Shown piece after piece: positions 49,375-59,513 of a stretch of 64,000 nucleotides of DNA. The notes beneath the pieces were generated by a model. The model was not told where the DNA came from and did not search any database. It saw only the letters and a program-made list of their open reading frames with translations. The DNA is from Cheilinus undulatus. Lineage: Eukaryota > Chordata > Actinopteri > Labriformes > Labridae. The stretch spans positions 26,041,667 to 26,105,666 of the forward strand of contig NC_054884.1 of the NCBI RefSeq assembly GCF_018320785.1. The letters are read 5' to 3'. The translations under genes were made by a program, and so were the position numbers. How positions within the stretch are numbered: position 1 is the first letter of the stretch; each line of letters opens with the position of its first letter.

Positions 49375-49803
49375 CAGGGGTTTCCAACCTTTTTTCTGGT
49401 CCCCTCCTTTGGCAGATTTTTTTCTTGGTGCCCAGCCATCATCATACACATCAGCACCTAAACATATTGAATGTCACTGCACATAGAAAAACCCTATCTC
49501 ATGCAGGTTTGATGTGGTAAAGGATGGCTCTCTCTTTAATATCCTTTTATCATACAGGTAAAGTCAAGATTGAGATATGACCCTTCAAATTTTCTTGTCT
49601 TTTTTTTTTTTTTTTTTTTTTTTTAGTTGTTTAGTGTAGATTCATTGTTAGTCCTATATATACCGGGAAGTCATCTCACAAAATTTTCAGTGCTTTGCTA
49701 AGAGAGTAAAATGACACAAATAGTTTTTATTTAACTTTACAAAGCTCTCCTGTCATTGCTTCAGGGCCCACTTAAAGCAATCGGCCCTACTTTGGAATCA
49801 CTG
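49375..49803. mobile_element. Possible hAT-type non-autonomous element
   Basis: The left end CAGGGGTTTCCAACC and the reverse complement of the right end, CAGTGATTCCAAAG, make weak terminal inverted repeats. Flanking 8-mers AACTAAAC and ACCAAGAC match at only five positions, so the target duplication is decayed or the boundary is wrong. A second start-like sequence, CAGGGGTTCTCAAACTTC, occurs at about 49,880. It contains a 25-T run. Confidence 0.4.
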
Positions 49804-50080
49804 ACCAAGACCATGAGTGCATATGTAAATGCATGGATTGCTGCCATGCATGATACAATATTTTAAGATACTTTACGGCAGGGGTTCTCAAACTTCTTGG
49901 CCTGCAACCCCCCAGAAAAAGGTGTAAGAGAGTGGGAACCCCCACTGTATGAGACGACAAGATATGATACAGTGCTATACAGTACACTTTCTTGTCCCCT
50001 TGGGGAAATTTTTTTTGGACTTTAGTAATGCAAACATGCAGCTACCACCACAGTAATAAAAGTGATTGGCTGATTAGACA

Positions 50081-50615
50081 CAGTGCTTGTACAAGTGTTC
50101 GCCCCCTTGGATGTTTTACTTTTTATTGATTTTATAAATCCATAATGGTCAATATAATTTGGCTTTTTGACCAAAAAAATACCCAAAAGATCTTTGATGT
50201 CAAAGTGATCTTGGATTTCTACAAAATATTTTCAATTAAAGAAAGATATGTAAGGTAAAATCAATGACTGCATAAATGTTCTCCTCCTTTAAATGACTGA
50301 CCTAAATCAACAGAGTCCAGCCAGTTGGTGCTAGTAGTCTCTCAATTAGTGAAACTGGAATCACCTGAGTTTAGTGAATGTGTCTCAGATGATTGTAGTA
50401 TAAAGAAACCTGAGTCTGGAAGGTCCAGTCTCTGGATAATCACTATTCCTAGCTACCATTACACCATGAAGACAAAAGAACACTCCAAGCAACTCAGAGA
50501 AAAGGTTATTGAAAAGTATAAGTCAGGGGATGGATATACAAAATTTCCAAGGCACTGAACATCCCCCCTCAGTTCAATCCATTATCATGAAAATGGAAGG
50601 AATATGGCACATGTG
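50081..50615 (+). mobile_element. Tc1-like element, 5' part only
   Basis: It begins CAGTGCTTGTACAAGTGTTC GCCCCCTTGGATG-like, the start of a common fish Tc1-like element. The frame starting at the ATG near 50,466 encodes MKTKEHSKQLREKVIEKYKS then GDGYTKFPRH before frame loss. This is the N-terminal DNA-binding domain of Tc1-like transposase (usual pattern KEHxKQxRDxVVEKxKxGxGY). The catalytic domain and right end are missing. Confidence 0.85.
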
Positions 50616-50839
50616 AATCTGGGATTTCAATCGCAATATTTTTCTTCTGATTAATTAATTGCAAAAGTTTTGACAGCCCAATTTCTATTTTTTCTCAATT
50701 ATATCTTACTTTCCCTTGAATAACTGACATTTGTTTCCCCAAGTTCGGCAAAATATCAAACACGAGGCTCTGTTAAAAGCTATTTAAACAGAGTTTTCAA
50801 ACACTCTGGCAGATTTGAATCTATAGTTATGTGTGACTG

Positions 50840-50970
50840 GGGCACTGATATGGCTCAGTGGGTAGAGCAGGCGCCCATATTCAAAGACTGTGGACCTCAG
50901 TGGACCTCTCTATCCACATTTCCTGTCTCTTTCAAGCTATCCTATCTAAATAAAGGCAAAAAAGCTAAAA
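50840..50970 (+). mobile_element. tRNA-derived SINE, plus orientation
   Basis: A-box TGGCTCAGTGGGTAGAGCAG at the 5' end, then GGCGCCCATATTCAAAG, then the tail TCCTATCTAAATAAAGGCAA. The middle part with the B box is deleted. Same family as 36,928-37,108. Confidence 0.8.
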
Positions 50971-52075
50971 ATTAATCTTTAAAAAACAAGTACAACCGTT
51001 GTTTAAAATCATATTCATGTCTGTGTTACATATTCCTTGTCCTAGAAGTGAAAGGGACAGAAATATAGGCCAGATGCAGGATGTTTCATTCAGGACAAAC
51101 CTCCTGAAAGAAATGGAACAAAGACGTAATCATAACAACAAAAGACAGAGACACGGCTGGATTAAAGGATTTGATCCTGGAGGACAGTCATGTCTTTAAA
51201 CCTCTGCACCTGGGGAAAACCAGTACAGACGGTGACAGTGGCATGTCGGTCATTCATAAAGTGTGTCACATTCTCACACAAAGAACCACAAAACACAAAC
51301 ATGAGCCTAAACCCTGGAGAGCAGCAGTGGTCGAAGTGCTGTTAAAACTGGTTTAAGATCAGATATTACATGTAATAAAAATATCAACCTTTAAAATAAA
51401 AGGTGGGGATGCTCTTAAGCATTAAGATGATCAGAATAGAATCTTAAAACCAGTTTTTAAACTGGACTGGTCACGAAATGTTGATAAATTTCTACGTGGG
51501 GGGTTAAATGACAAGAATATGAGTTACATAATACAGTGAATAAGGGTTTTAACTCTACACTGCCATCTAGTGGCTGTTTGTTGCTATGTTCAAATATGAT
51601 GTAAATAAAAGTCTGTCAGTGTAAACATTGCAAATTTAAAGACACAAAAACTGTAAGGGTTAATTTAACTACTTTGAGAATTAGGAGCATCAATTATCTT
51701 TGATAATAAAATATAAATTAAATAAAAAGGTGTTGTCTTATGTTGTATTGTTTAAATTGGCATTTTTTATTCTAAGTCCAACATTTGTGAGTAAATGATT
51801 TAATTGAAGGTAAACAAAACAATGAAGAAAAGAGAGACACTTAAATCAAAACTGCTTCTGAAAATCAGACTTCAAGTATTTCTGGTTGTTATACAGATTT
51901 AGGGATCTCTTTGTGTCTTTCTGCGCCCTAGTCTTATTCTGCTTTATTCAAATCAACTTTCCAATTAAGGATTGTGAATGACTTCCCTTGAGAATAAAAG
52001 TGAAATCTATGCAGCCTATCAGCTCTCAGGAAGCAATAGCCTAATCGTGTGAATGAAAATAACCCAAGTCCCTCA

Positions 52076-52083
52076 CTAATCCC
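52076..52083 (+). promoter_or_regulatory. CRX/OTX-type homeodomain site upstream of lrit1
   Basis: CTAATCCC is the consensus bound by the photoreceptor factors CRX and OTX2. It lies about 150 bases upstream of the lrit1 start codon. LRIT1 is a photoreceptor gene, so the site fits, but an 8-mer occurs often by chance. Confidence 0.4.
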
Positions 52084-52234
52084 TGCCTATCCTTTTTATC
52101 TCAGGATTCAGACCAGGCGGAGCAGTATGGAGCTGTGAGCCTGCAAACCACCACCATGCATCCGGTGCTCTGTTAGACCAAGCTGTAGGGAATATTTTTA
52201 TAGTAGTTTAGCTGTATAGACTTTAGGAGGGAAA

Positions 52235-54962
52235 ATGAGTCGACATTTAGTTGCTGCTTTTTGTTTGGCTTTAGTTTTTTTTCCTGTGCTGAGCACTTCA
52301 TGTCCTGCACAGTGCAGCTGCTTCTTCCACAAACTCAGTGACGGATCAAAAGCAAGGTAAATATACCAACTGTTTAACCTTTTATGTGTTTACTCTTTCA
52401 ACAGCTTGTGTTTTATTTTTTCTTGCATGTTTAATGATTTTACCTACAGCTCTTTCTGTTCGGTCCCTATGTATGCTGGAGGATTAACTTGGAGTTGCCA
52501 TTTAATCTTCTTTCCTTGTTACTGCACAATACTCCCACTACCTTTTTCTTGAATAAAAGCTGAGCTTTTAGCGCTTTATACTCAGATAGAAGAAGGAATT
52601 TTGGCTTGTCTGCAATAAACGCCGCTACTGTAGAGGCTTTATATTCAAAATCAGCTTTGATTCAGTTTCCCTTTCATTTATTTCTCTATAAAACTGATTG
52701 TTGTGATTTTTCTGTTGCAGGAGTGTTCTGTGCAATGATCCAGAGATCACCGTCATCCCTCCCAACTTTCCCACCGACACATCCAAGCTGCGCATCGAAA
52801 AGACAGCAATCACACGGATTTCAAGCAACAACTTCCACTACCTCAACAACCTGGAGTTTCTCTGGATGTCTTTTAACTCATTGAACACGTTGAACGTGGA
52901 CAGTTTTCGAGGTCTTTACAACCTCGATGAGCTCCGCTTGGACGGCAACTCCCTCACCTCCTTCCCCTGGGAGTCGCTGACCGATACGCCAAACCTGAGG
53001 CTTCTTGACCTGCACAACAACAAGATCTCAACCATCCCTGCCGAGGCCATCGTGTACATTAAGAATATCACTTATCTGGACTTGTCTAGCAACAGTCTGA
53101 CCACGGTTCCCTCTGACGTTCTGACAATGTGGCTGAGTGTGAAGCCATCCCAGGACAGTGATTCTTCCAAACTAATTCTCGGTGAGGATCAAGCTGTGAC
53201 ATATTAGGAAACAGGAACACTTTCATTTTAAGCTTCCTTGCATGACAACTTGTTCTTTTACAACACAAGCAGAAGGGATTAGTCTAATTATAGTTATTGT
53301 GTGTCAGGTTGTCAGATTAATTCTATTTATTTTGACTCTCTGCCTAAGTTCTCAGAACTAAAATGAGTCATAAGAGTTGTTTAAAGGAGCTGAAGCTCAT
53401 AAGAGGGTTTCTTATTTTACTGACAGTGCTTTATGTGTTTTTTGCAGGTCTTCATGACAACCCATGGCTGTGCGACTGCCGGCTCTATGATCTAGTCCAG
53501 TTTCAGAAATCTCCATCATCATCCGTGGCTCTTATTGACACCAGGCTGAGGTGCGCGGATCCTGAGAGCCTATCGGGGGTCCTTTTTACAGAAGCGGAGC
53601 TGCAGAGGTGCCAAGGCCCTCGGGTGCACACAGCCGTGGCTCGCGTTCGAAGCTCCCTGGGCAACAACGTCTTGCTGCGCTGTGGTACAGTTGGAGTCCC
53701 CATCCCTGAGCTGTCCTGGAGCCGTGCTGATGGCAAGAAAATGAACGGCACAGGTGAATTGATACCAGATGTGTTCGGGATAGAGTGGTTTCTATTTATA
53801 CTTAAGTCAGAGTGTCAACAAGATTAAAGTCATTCTTTTGGTGCCAATCTGCTTAACCTACTCAATGCCCGGGTTTTTTTTTTGTCTTTCAGTTCAGGAA
53901 GAGATTTCAAAGGAGGGCATCATTTGGTCCATTCTCAGCGTGCCTGCAGTCTCGTACCGTGATTCTGGGAAATACGTCTGCAAAGCGTCAAACTTTGTGG
54001 GCACTGCAGACGCAATCATCTCCTTAGTGATCACAGACTCTATCAGATCAGAGGAAGCCGGTGGCGGGGTTTCTAAGAGACCCAGAGGGAAGAAACCTGG
54101 TGGCATCGGAAGAGCGGCATACCAGGAGAAACTTATTGCCAGATACGTTCCTCCACCTACCACCACGGCAGCCCAACCTATCATCGAACCTCTCAATGGC
54201 AAAGGCGTGACTGGGAAGTATGAGATTGAGAGCTACAGCGTCTCTGATGATGCCTCTCCAGGACGAGGGAAAGGATCAGACTCTCAGAAGCCGTTGGGTA
54301 TACAGAAGGATGGTCTGGGCAACCTAGTGGCTAATGCCTCGTCTTTACAGCAAGCTCCAGAGAAAAGGATTGTGCGCTCCGTTAAGGTGATTGGTGACAC
54401 TGATCATACTGTCTCCCTGAACTGGCGAGCCCCGACGGCCACAAACACAACGGAATTCAGTGTCCTATATGCTATTTTTGGTGAGAGAGACATGCGTAGA
54501 ATCAATGTTGGCGCTGGGAAGAATCGGATCACAATCGACGGCCTGGTACCAAAGACGAAGTATATAGCCTGCGTGTGCGTCAAAGGCCTGATCCCAAAAA
54601 AGGAGCAGTGTGTAATCTTCTCAACTGATGAGGCAGCCAGTGCCAGTGGCACTCAGAAGCTCATTAATGTGGTGGTGATCACGGTGGCATGTGTGATCGC
54701 CGTTCCCCTGACTCTGATTGTGTGCTGCGGGGCCATAAAGAAGCGCTGTCAAAAGCTGCTAGGGCGGCAATCCAAGGAAATTCAAGACTCGTACGTCACT
54801 TTTGAGACTCTTGGCCCTGGAGGCAAAGCAAAAGGGATGGAGGGGGAGTATCTGACCAGGTTAAATCCTGATGAATCGAACAGGTTGCTCTCAGCAAGGT
54901 CTAGTGTTGACTCAGAAGCATTAGCAAGGACTGAGGGGCCACCGAACGAGTATTTCTGCTGA
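52235..54962 (+). CDS. lrit1: LRIT1, leucine-rich repeat, Ig-like and transmembrane protein
   Basis: Photoreceptor single-pass membrane protein at the synapse with bipolar cells; in mammals it tunes cone signalling and interacts with mGluR6. Exons: 52235-52356, 52721-53181, 53448-53753, 53893-54962. They join in phase to 1,959 nt, 652 residues (human about 623). In order: signal peptide (about 1-22), Cys-rich LRR cap CPAQCSCFFHKLSDGSKA, LRRs in exon 2 (for example LRLLDLHNNKISTIPAEA), C-terminal cap [14 protein letters not shown], Ig domain (RCGTVGVPIPELSW to DSGKYVCKASN), fibronectin III (VSLNWRAPTATNTTEFSV), transmembrane segment VVVITVACVIAVPLTLIVCC, and the tail LLSARSSVDSEA ending NEYFC, identical in type to human LRIT1. 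These last features separate it from LRIT2 and LRIT3. lrit2 follows in tandem. Confidence 0.96.
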
Positions 54963-55534
54963 AAAATCAAGTGTATGCCACAGCCTCCAGAAGATGCACT
55001 TTGTTTTCTATCAGCCTGTGATGTAAATAAGAACCTCTCTGTCCTCAAAGATTTAAAGACTGAGGCCTGTCAGAGGACACTCATAGCTGTGGTTGGATGA
55101 CTGGATGTATGGAATTGTTTTACAGCCTTGTGGGAATAAAACCACCTCTTAATAGGTGGGCAAAAAGGGAAACTGACACATTGACAATATCAACATGTGC
55201 TGTAAATGTGTAACAATAAGCTTTTTTTTTATTATTACCATGCACTTTTAAAGGTGCTGTTTGGTAGAGGAACATGTCTGGAAATGTTGCCCTACACCAT
55301 TTAAAACCCAATCATGTTTTTTTCCATGATGAAACCTCTGCACTGTGTAAAAACCTTTGTTTTTAAGTATTTAGAGGAGATGAAAGGACCAGCACTTAGT
55401 AGTCTGTTTTCTATGTCAGTCTGATGTTAACGTGCCAGGTTTACTGTTGGCTCAGAAACCTACAATACAGCTCAATTCACTGTGTAAATAATTTTGATCT
55501 GCAATGTATGTCCATGTATGAATGTACTGTATAA

Positions 55535-55540
55535 AATAAA
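55535..55540 (+). other. lrit1 polyadenylation signal candidate
   Basis: AATAAA, 573 bases past the lrit1 stop codon, within AT-rich sequence. A weaker earlier candidate is at about 55,135. Confidence 0.55.
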
Positions 55541-57479
55541 TATTTTTATATTGATTTATGCTCTCAAGCTTTTCATTACAATGAGGTTGAAGGAATCAGT
55601 GCTAAAAAGTTTGTAATAAACAAGGTGTTTATCAGAGTTGATTCCATTGACTAAAATCAGACTAAATATAATAATTGGCAAACAAATAATACAATTTTTA
55701 AAAACTGTTGATGATAGAAACTTTGACAAAAAGTGAGTTTAGTTTTCATCAAGGAGACCAGGCCCACCCCTTCCTATACGCACAGGGCCTGGAGGTGTGT
55801 ATCTATTATTATTGAAATAATATATTTGTTGTTATTTTAAGAGAATTTTGTACAAGTAATCTTTAGTGAGTATGTTGGGGCAATGGGGTAATGTTGGAGG
55901 CCCTCATACCAGAGTCTGCCTCGGACTTCACTTAAATCTGAGGCTCCCCAGAAGGACACTAAATGAGACTAAACAATCAGTGCTGGACTGTTCAGCATTC
56001 AAAGTCAATGATAAATTTCCACTGTGTGTATAATCTGTCAAAACACAAGAAGAGATGAAGTGAAAGAGCCGGTGGAGTGCATGTGTCTGCTCATGAGTGT
56101 GAAGCAGTGTGACAGAGAGCGCATGAGCTGTTAGGTCAGTTGAATCTGTAGCTTTTATGTGTATGTCAGAGGTAGAATTTGTGTCAAATGTCACCAATCT
56201 GCAGCACCTGGTTGAAAAACCCAGCTCTGCCTTCTGCTGGTAGTGGCATTCAGACTTATAATATTAGCTGCAGCTGCAGGACAGTGGTCTTCATCATCCT
56301 GGCTCAAAGCACTCCTGCCAAACACATCCAAACTTGTATTAAGTCCTGTTACTCTGCAAAACCAAACAAGTTAAAAAAACTCAAATAATTTGTTGTAACT
56401 GATTACTTAAACATTTTTAAGTAGTGGAAATAGGTTTTTTTTTTTAGTATGACTCATAATAAAACATGTAATCTACATTTAGCATCCTTGCAATGTTGAA
56501 GTTGGTTCTCACAGGTGGGACTTCTCAAACTGAGTACGTAAACAATGGTGCAAAATTGCCCAAGTTATTCTGTGAAATCTATTGCAGTTAAGGGGATTAA
56601 CTTTATAAATGAGTTCAGTAAAATAAAGCCATTTTTCCACATAAGCTGAAATTAACTGATAAAGAAGCTCTATTTATGACCTATATGTGTCAAAACTGTG
56701 TTAACAATCTCCAAGGCTGCCACTATCATTGTTTTCATTCAGAAAAAAGTGCACCAAAAGCTGCATGGACCATAAAATAACATAATTACTGCCCTTAATT
56801 ACAGAGATGCCAATTCACATGGGATCAGAATTACCTGTGGACCTGGGTGTACTAAAATAAATCAGGTAATTTGTCCTGGAATCTTTACTCAGCGATGGAA
56901 ATGGTCGAGCCATTGGCAATGCTTTTGCCTGAATTTATGACTGGAAATGCAAAATTGTTGGTTGGTAAGTCCACTTCTTTCTAAAGAGATTTATTCTTAG
57001 ACTTCTTATGCTTTTATTTGGCTAGAATAATGGACAGAGTAGAAAATCAGGAAGAGAGAGGGAAGGACAAGCGGGGAAAGAGCCTTAACTTGACCCTTAA
57101 TCCCTAATTAATGAACTGATGTCATGGATGGTATACAAACAAACACACAAACAGAGGGAAGAAAATGAAAGAAATGATAAATCATTGTTTGATAAGTTTG
57201 TATTTTACTTTCATTTTTAAATTGCCTGTTTAAAATAAAATTCCCCCCTTGTATAGGTTATAAGTTAAGGTTATAAATAGTTAGTGTTGGTTACCTTTCA
57301 CATGTCTCCTGTTTTTTTTTTTCTATAAACCATTTCAAGGTTTCTACTCACTAACACATGCTCATTGTTTTCATTATGTGCCTTTCACTTGTATCCCTGT
57401 ATGTACAAAAGAAATAAAATGTCCTCCTCTACATGCAGTGACACACCCTCTACCCTCTGTTGCTCTCTATGCATGAGAC

Positions 57480-58370
57480 TGAGAGCTAACCATAGCATGC
57501 TAACACTCTAAAGTAGTTAACATGAGAGGTATACCTGCTCAGTATTGAGGTTAGCATTGCTAGAGTCTGATAGCACGACAACATTAGCATTTAGCTTAAA
57601 ACAGCTCTGTGCTTGTTTGTATAGCCTCAGAGTGGCTAGCATGTTTATAATTCTGCTAGCAAAAAAATGAAATCATTAGCACAGTCAACTACTGAGAGTT
57701 TATCTTTGTCTCGTCATGAGAAAAATGTGTCTAGAATATGAGTTCTTGAAATTTACATAAAAAAATAAGTGTTTAGCAATTTAACTAAATGACCAGCATA
57801 ATTGATGAGTTGTTTTAGATCATACCTCAGCCTTGGTCTCTTAAAGTCTGGCTGCAGATCACCCCTTTTCAGACGTCTGCTCCTAAGACCACCGCTGTCA
57901 GACACCGCCGCCATCAGGACCAAAATAAACGCTAAAAATTTCAAAATAAAATCAGACTAAATTTCTGGTTAGGGTTAGGGTGAGGGTTAGATACTAAAAG
58001 TTAAAAGTTAAAAACCCAGCCTTCAAAACCTAATTAAAAAACGTTTAATATCAAAGACTAAACATGCTTACATTAAAAAAACATTCCCTCAATACAAACA
58101 CTCTAATACAGCTGATGTTGCTAAAGGTTAAGCTAACAAAGTGACATTAGCTTATGCTAGCGCTAACATGTAGCTATGTTGCTACGTTAACTATGCAGAC
58201 TATGTAGCTATGTAAGCTTTGGGCTCTTTTGTGTAAGCCAATGTTGCTAAAGCTAATGTTGATACTTTGGCTTTTAGAAAAGAGTGGGTATAGCTAAGTT
58301 AGGTTTCACTGAATAGCAAAAGATAATAAAGCCACCATTCTTGCAACTACTTCTAAAACAGGAAATATCT
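57480..58370. repeat. Composite dispersed repeat, copy C (GCTA-rich)
   Basis: TTAGC and GCTAAC words dominate at both ends. In the middle lie CTTTAAGAGACC-like and TTCAAAATAAAATCAGACTAA blocks and a short TTAGGG-like tract (57,965-57,990). These blocks also appear in the composite repeats at 7,880-9,230 and 10,600-11,480 in the chat introns. Confidence 0.55.
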
Positions 58371-58377
58371 TGCACCT

Positions 58378-58790
58378 GTGTTAATTTTGGTTGCTTTTTT
58401 TTTAATTTTAGTCTTAGTCTCAAAATCAAAATGTTCTTCAGTTTTAGTCACATTTTAGTCGTTGTAGTCCATAAAACGTGTCAACATTTGAGTCTTTACT
58501 TTTAGTCAAAACATTTATTTTCTTTGGCTTCATCTGGACAAAAACACCTTACTTTCAACAGCTGAAAGGCAGAAAAGCTACAGGTCTGATGTGTTTGAGG
58601 GATTTATCTAAAGGGAAGAAATGTCATGGATTTTGAATGTCCAGAAAAACTAAATTAGATTTTGTTTTAGTTTCAGTCTCCTTGATTAAAACAACACATT
58701 GAGTTTTAGTCATCAAATATCTATTTTTGTCTCAATCTTGTCTTTCTCATGGAAAAAGGTAGGTGATGAAAATATTTTGTCGTACTTTAA
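58378..58790. repeat. TTTTAGTC-type dispersed repeat fragment
   Basis: It starts TGTGTTAATTTTGGTTGC and consists of TTTTAGTC / AGTCTCAAAAT words, the reverse orientation of the GACTAAAA element at 18,861-19,362. The far terminal repeat was not found. Confidence 0.5.
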
Positions 58791-59513
58791 GACGGCAAAA
58801 TGCATTTTACCAGCAAATGACATCACTTCTGTCTTACATTAGTGGTCTGCAAGAAGGGCGTCTGAGAGCTGCTATCTGAAGTCAGACCCCTCTCTAAACA
58901 TCTTCTTCCAACATTAATCGAGGAGCTTTTATCAAATGCTTGAACATTAAAGATTTAAAGACGGAAACGACAGTGCTGTTAATGTTGAATGTGTTGACAC
59001 ACATGCCACACTTGCTGTTCCTGCCTTTAAAAACCGGTGAGTCAATCAGGGTTCAGATTATTGAGGTCAGATTACAGTCCTCTCCAGACATCTGTCTCTC
59101 CGTCTCTCTGCAGCCCTCCCTCTGTGTGCCGCTAAGCCCGGCGGGCTCCGGCCCACTTATTACAGATGGGCCTCCTGTCATGTCCCTGATTTTGCTTTGT
59201 TGGGCACAGTAAATTAAATTAGACCGAGGGAAAACCCATTGGGGCCACACCTAAAGGTATACCCCAGGAAATGGAAAGGTGACTCACTGAGTCATGACTG
59301 AACTACATTTATAGTGTTTTCCTGCCATTGATGAGATCTGATTCTAGACAAAGTGGACCAATACTATTAATACACCTTTCTTAGTGTGTCTCACATGTCA
59401 CTGTGTGTCTTAGGAGTTACGTCAAGGAAGATTAAGGTAATAGGCTTTGCTCCATGCAGCCCAGGGTCCTTGTCCTGCCTTCACAGGCCTGTTTTTCCAG
59501 CTTCCTCAGGAAT

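Larger units (their letters stand above)
46287..52234. other. Intergenic region between divergent rgr and lrit1
   Basis: About 5.9 kb separates the two start codons, which point away from each other, so both promoters lie here. Recognisable content: a TATA candidate for rgr, a CRX-type site near lrit1, a hAT-like pair of ends at 49,375-49,803, a 25-T run at 49,600-49,624, a truncated Tc1-like element at 50,081-50,615 and a SINE at 50,840-50,970. No other gene is supported. Confidence 0.65.
54963..59513. other. Intergenic region between lrit1 and lrit2
   Basis: The first 580 bases are the likely lrit1 3' UTR. The rest holds repeat fragments: GACTAAAA-type sequence at about 55,640-55,770, a decayed SINE at 57,003-57,085, a GCTA-rich composite repeat at 57,480-58,370 and a TTTTAGTC-type repeat at 58,378-58,790. 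A 63-codon minus-strand frame at 57,753-57,944 with a hydrophobic N-terminus overlaps repeat sequence and is not called. The last few hundred bases should include the lrit2 promoter, but I see no clear motif. Confidence 0.6.

Noticed and set aside
53363-53447. Upstream extension of the lrit1 exon 3 frame (MSHKSCLKELKL start)
   Set aside because: This is intron sequence read through to the acceptor TTTTTTGCAG. The conserved protein resumes only at the [11 protein letters not shown] junction.
57753-57944. Minus-strand frame starting MKFLAFILVLMAAVSDSGGL, resembling a secreted peptide
   Set aside because: The sequence is part of the GCTA-rich composite repeat shared with the chat introns, so the signal-peptide look is probably chance. 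No splice partners or conserved mature peptide were seen.
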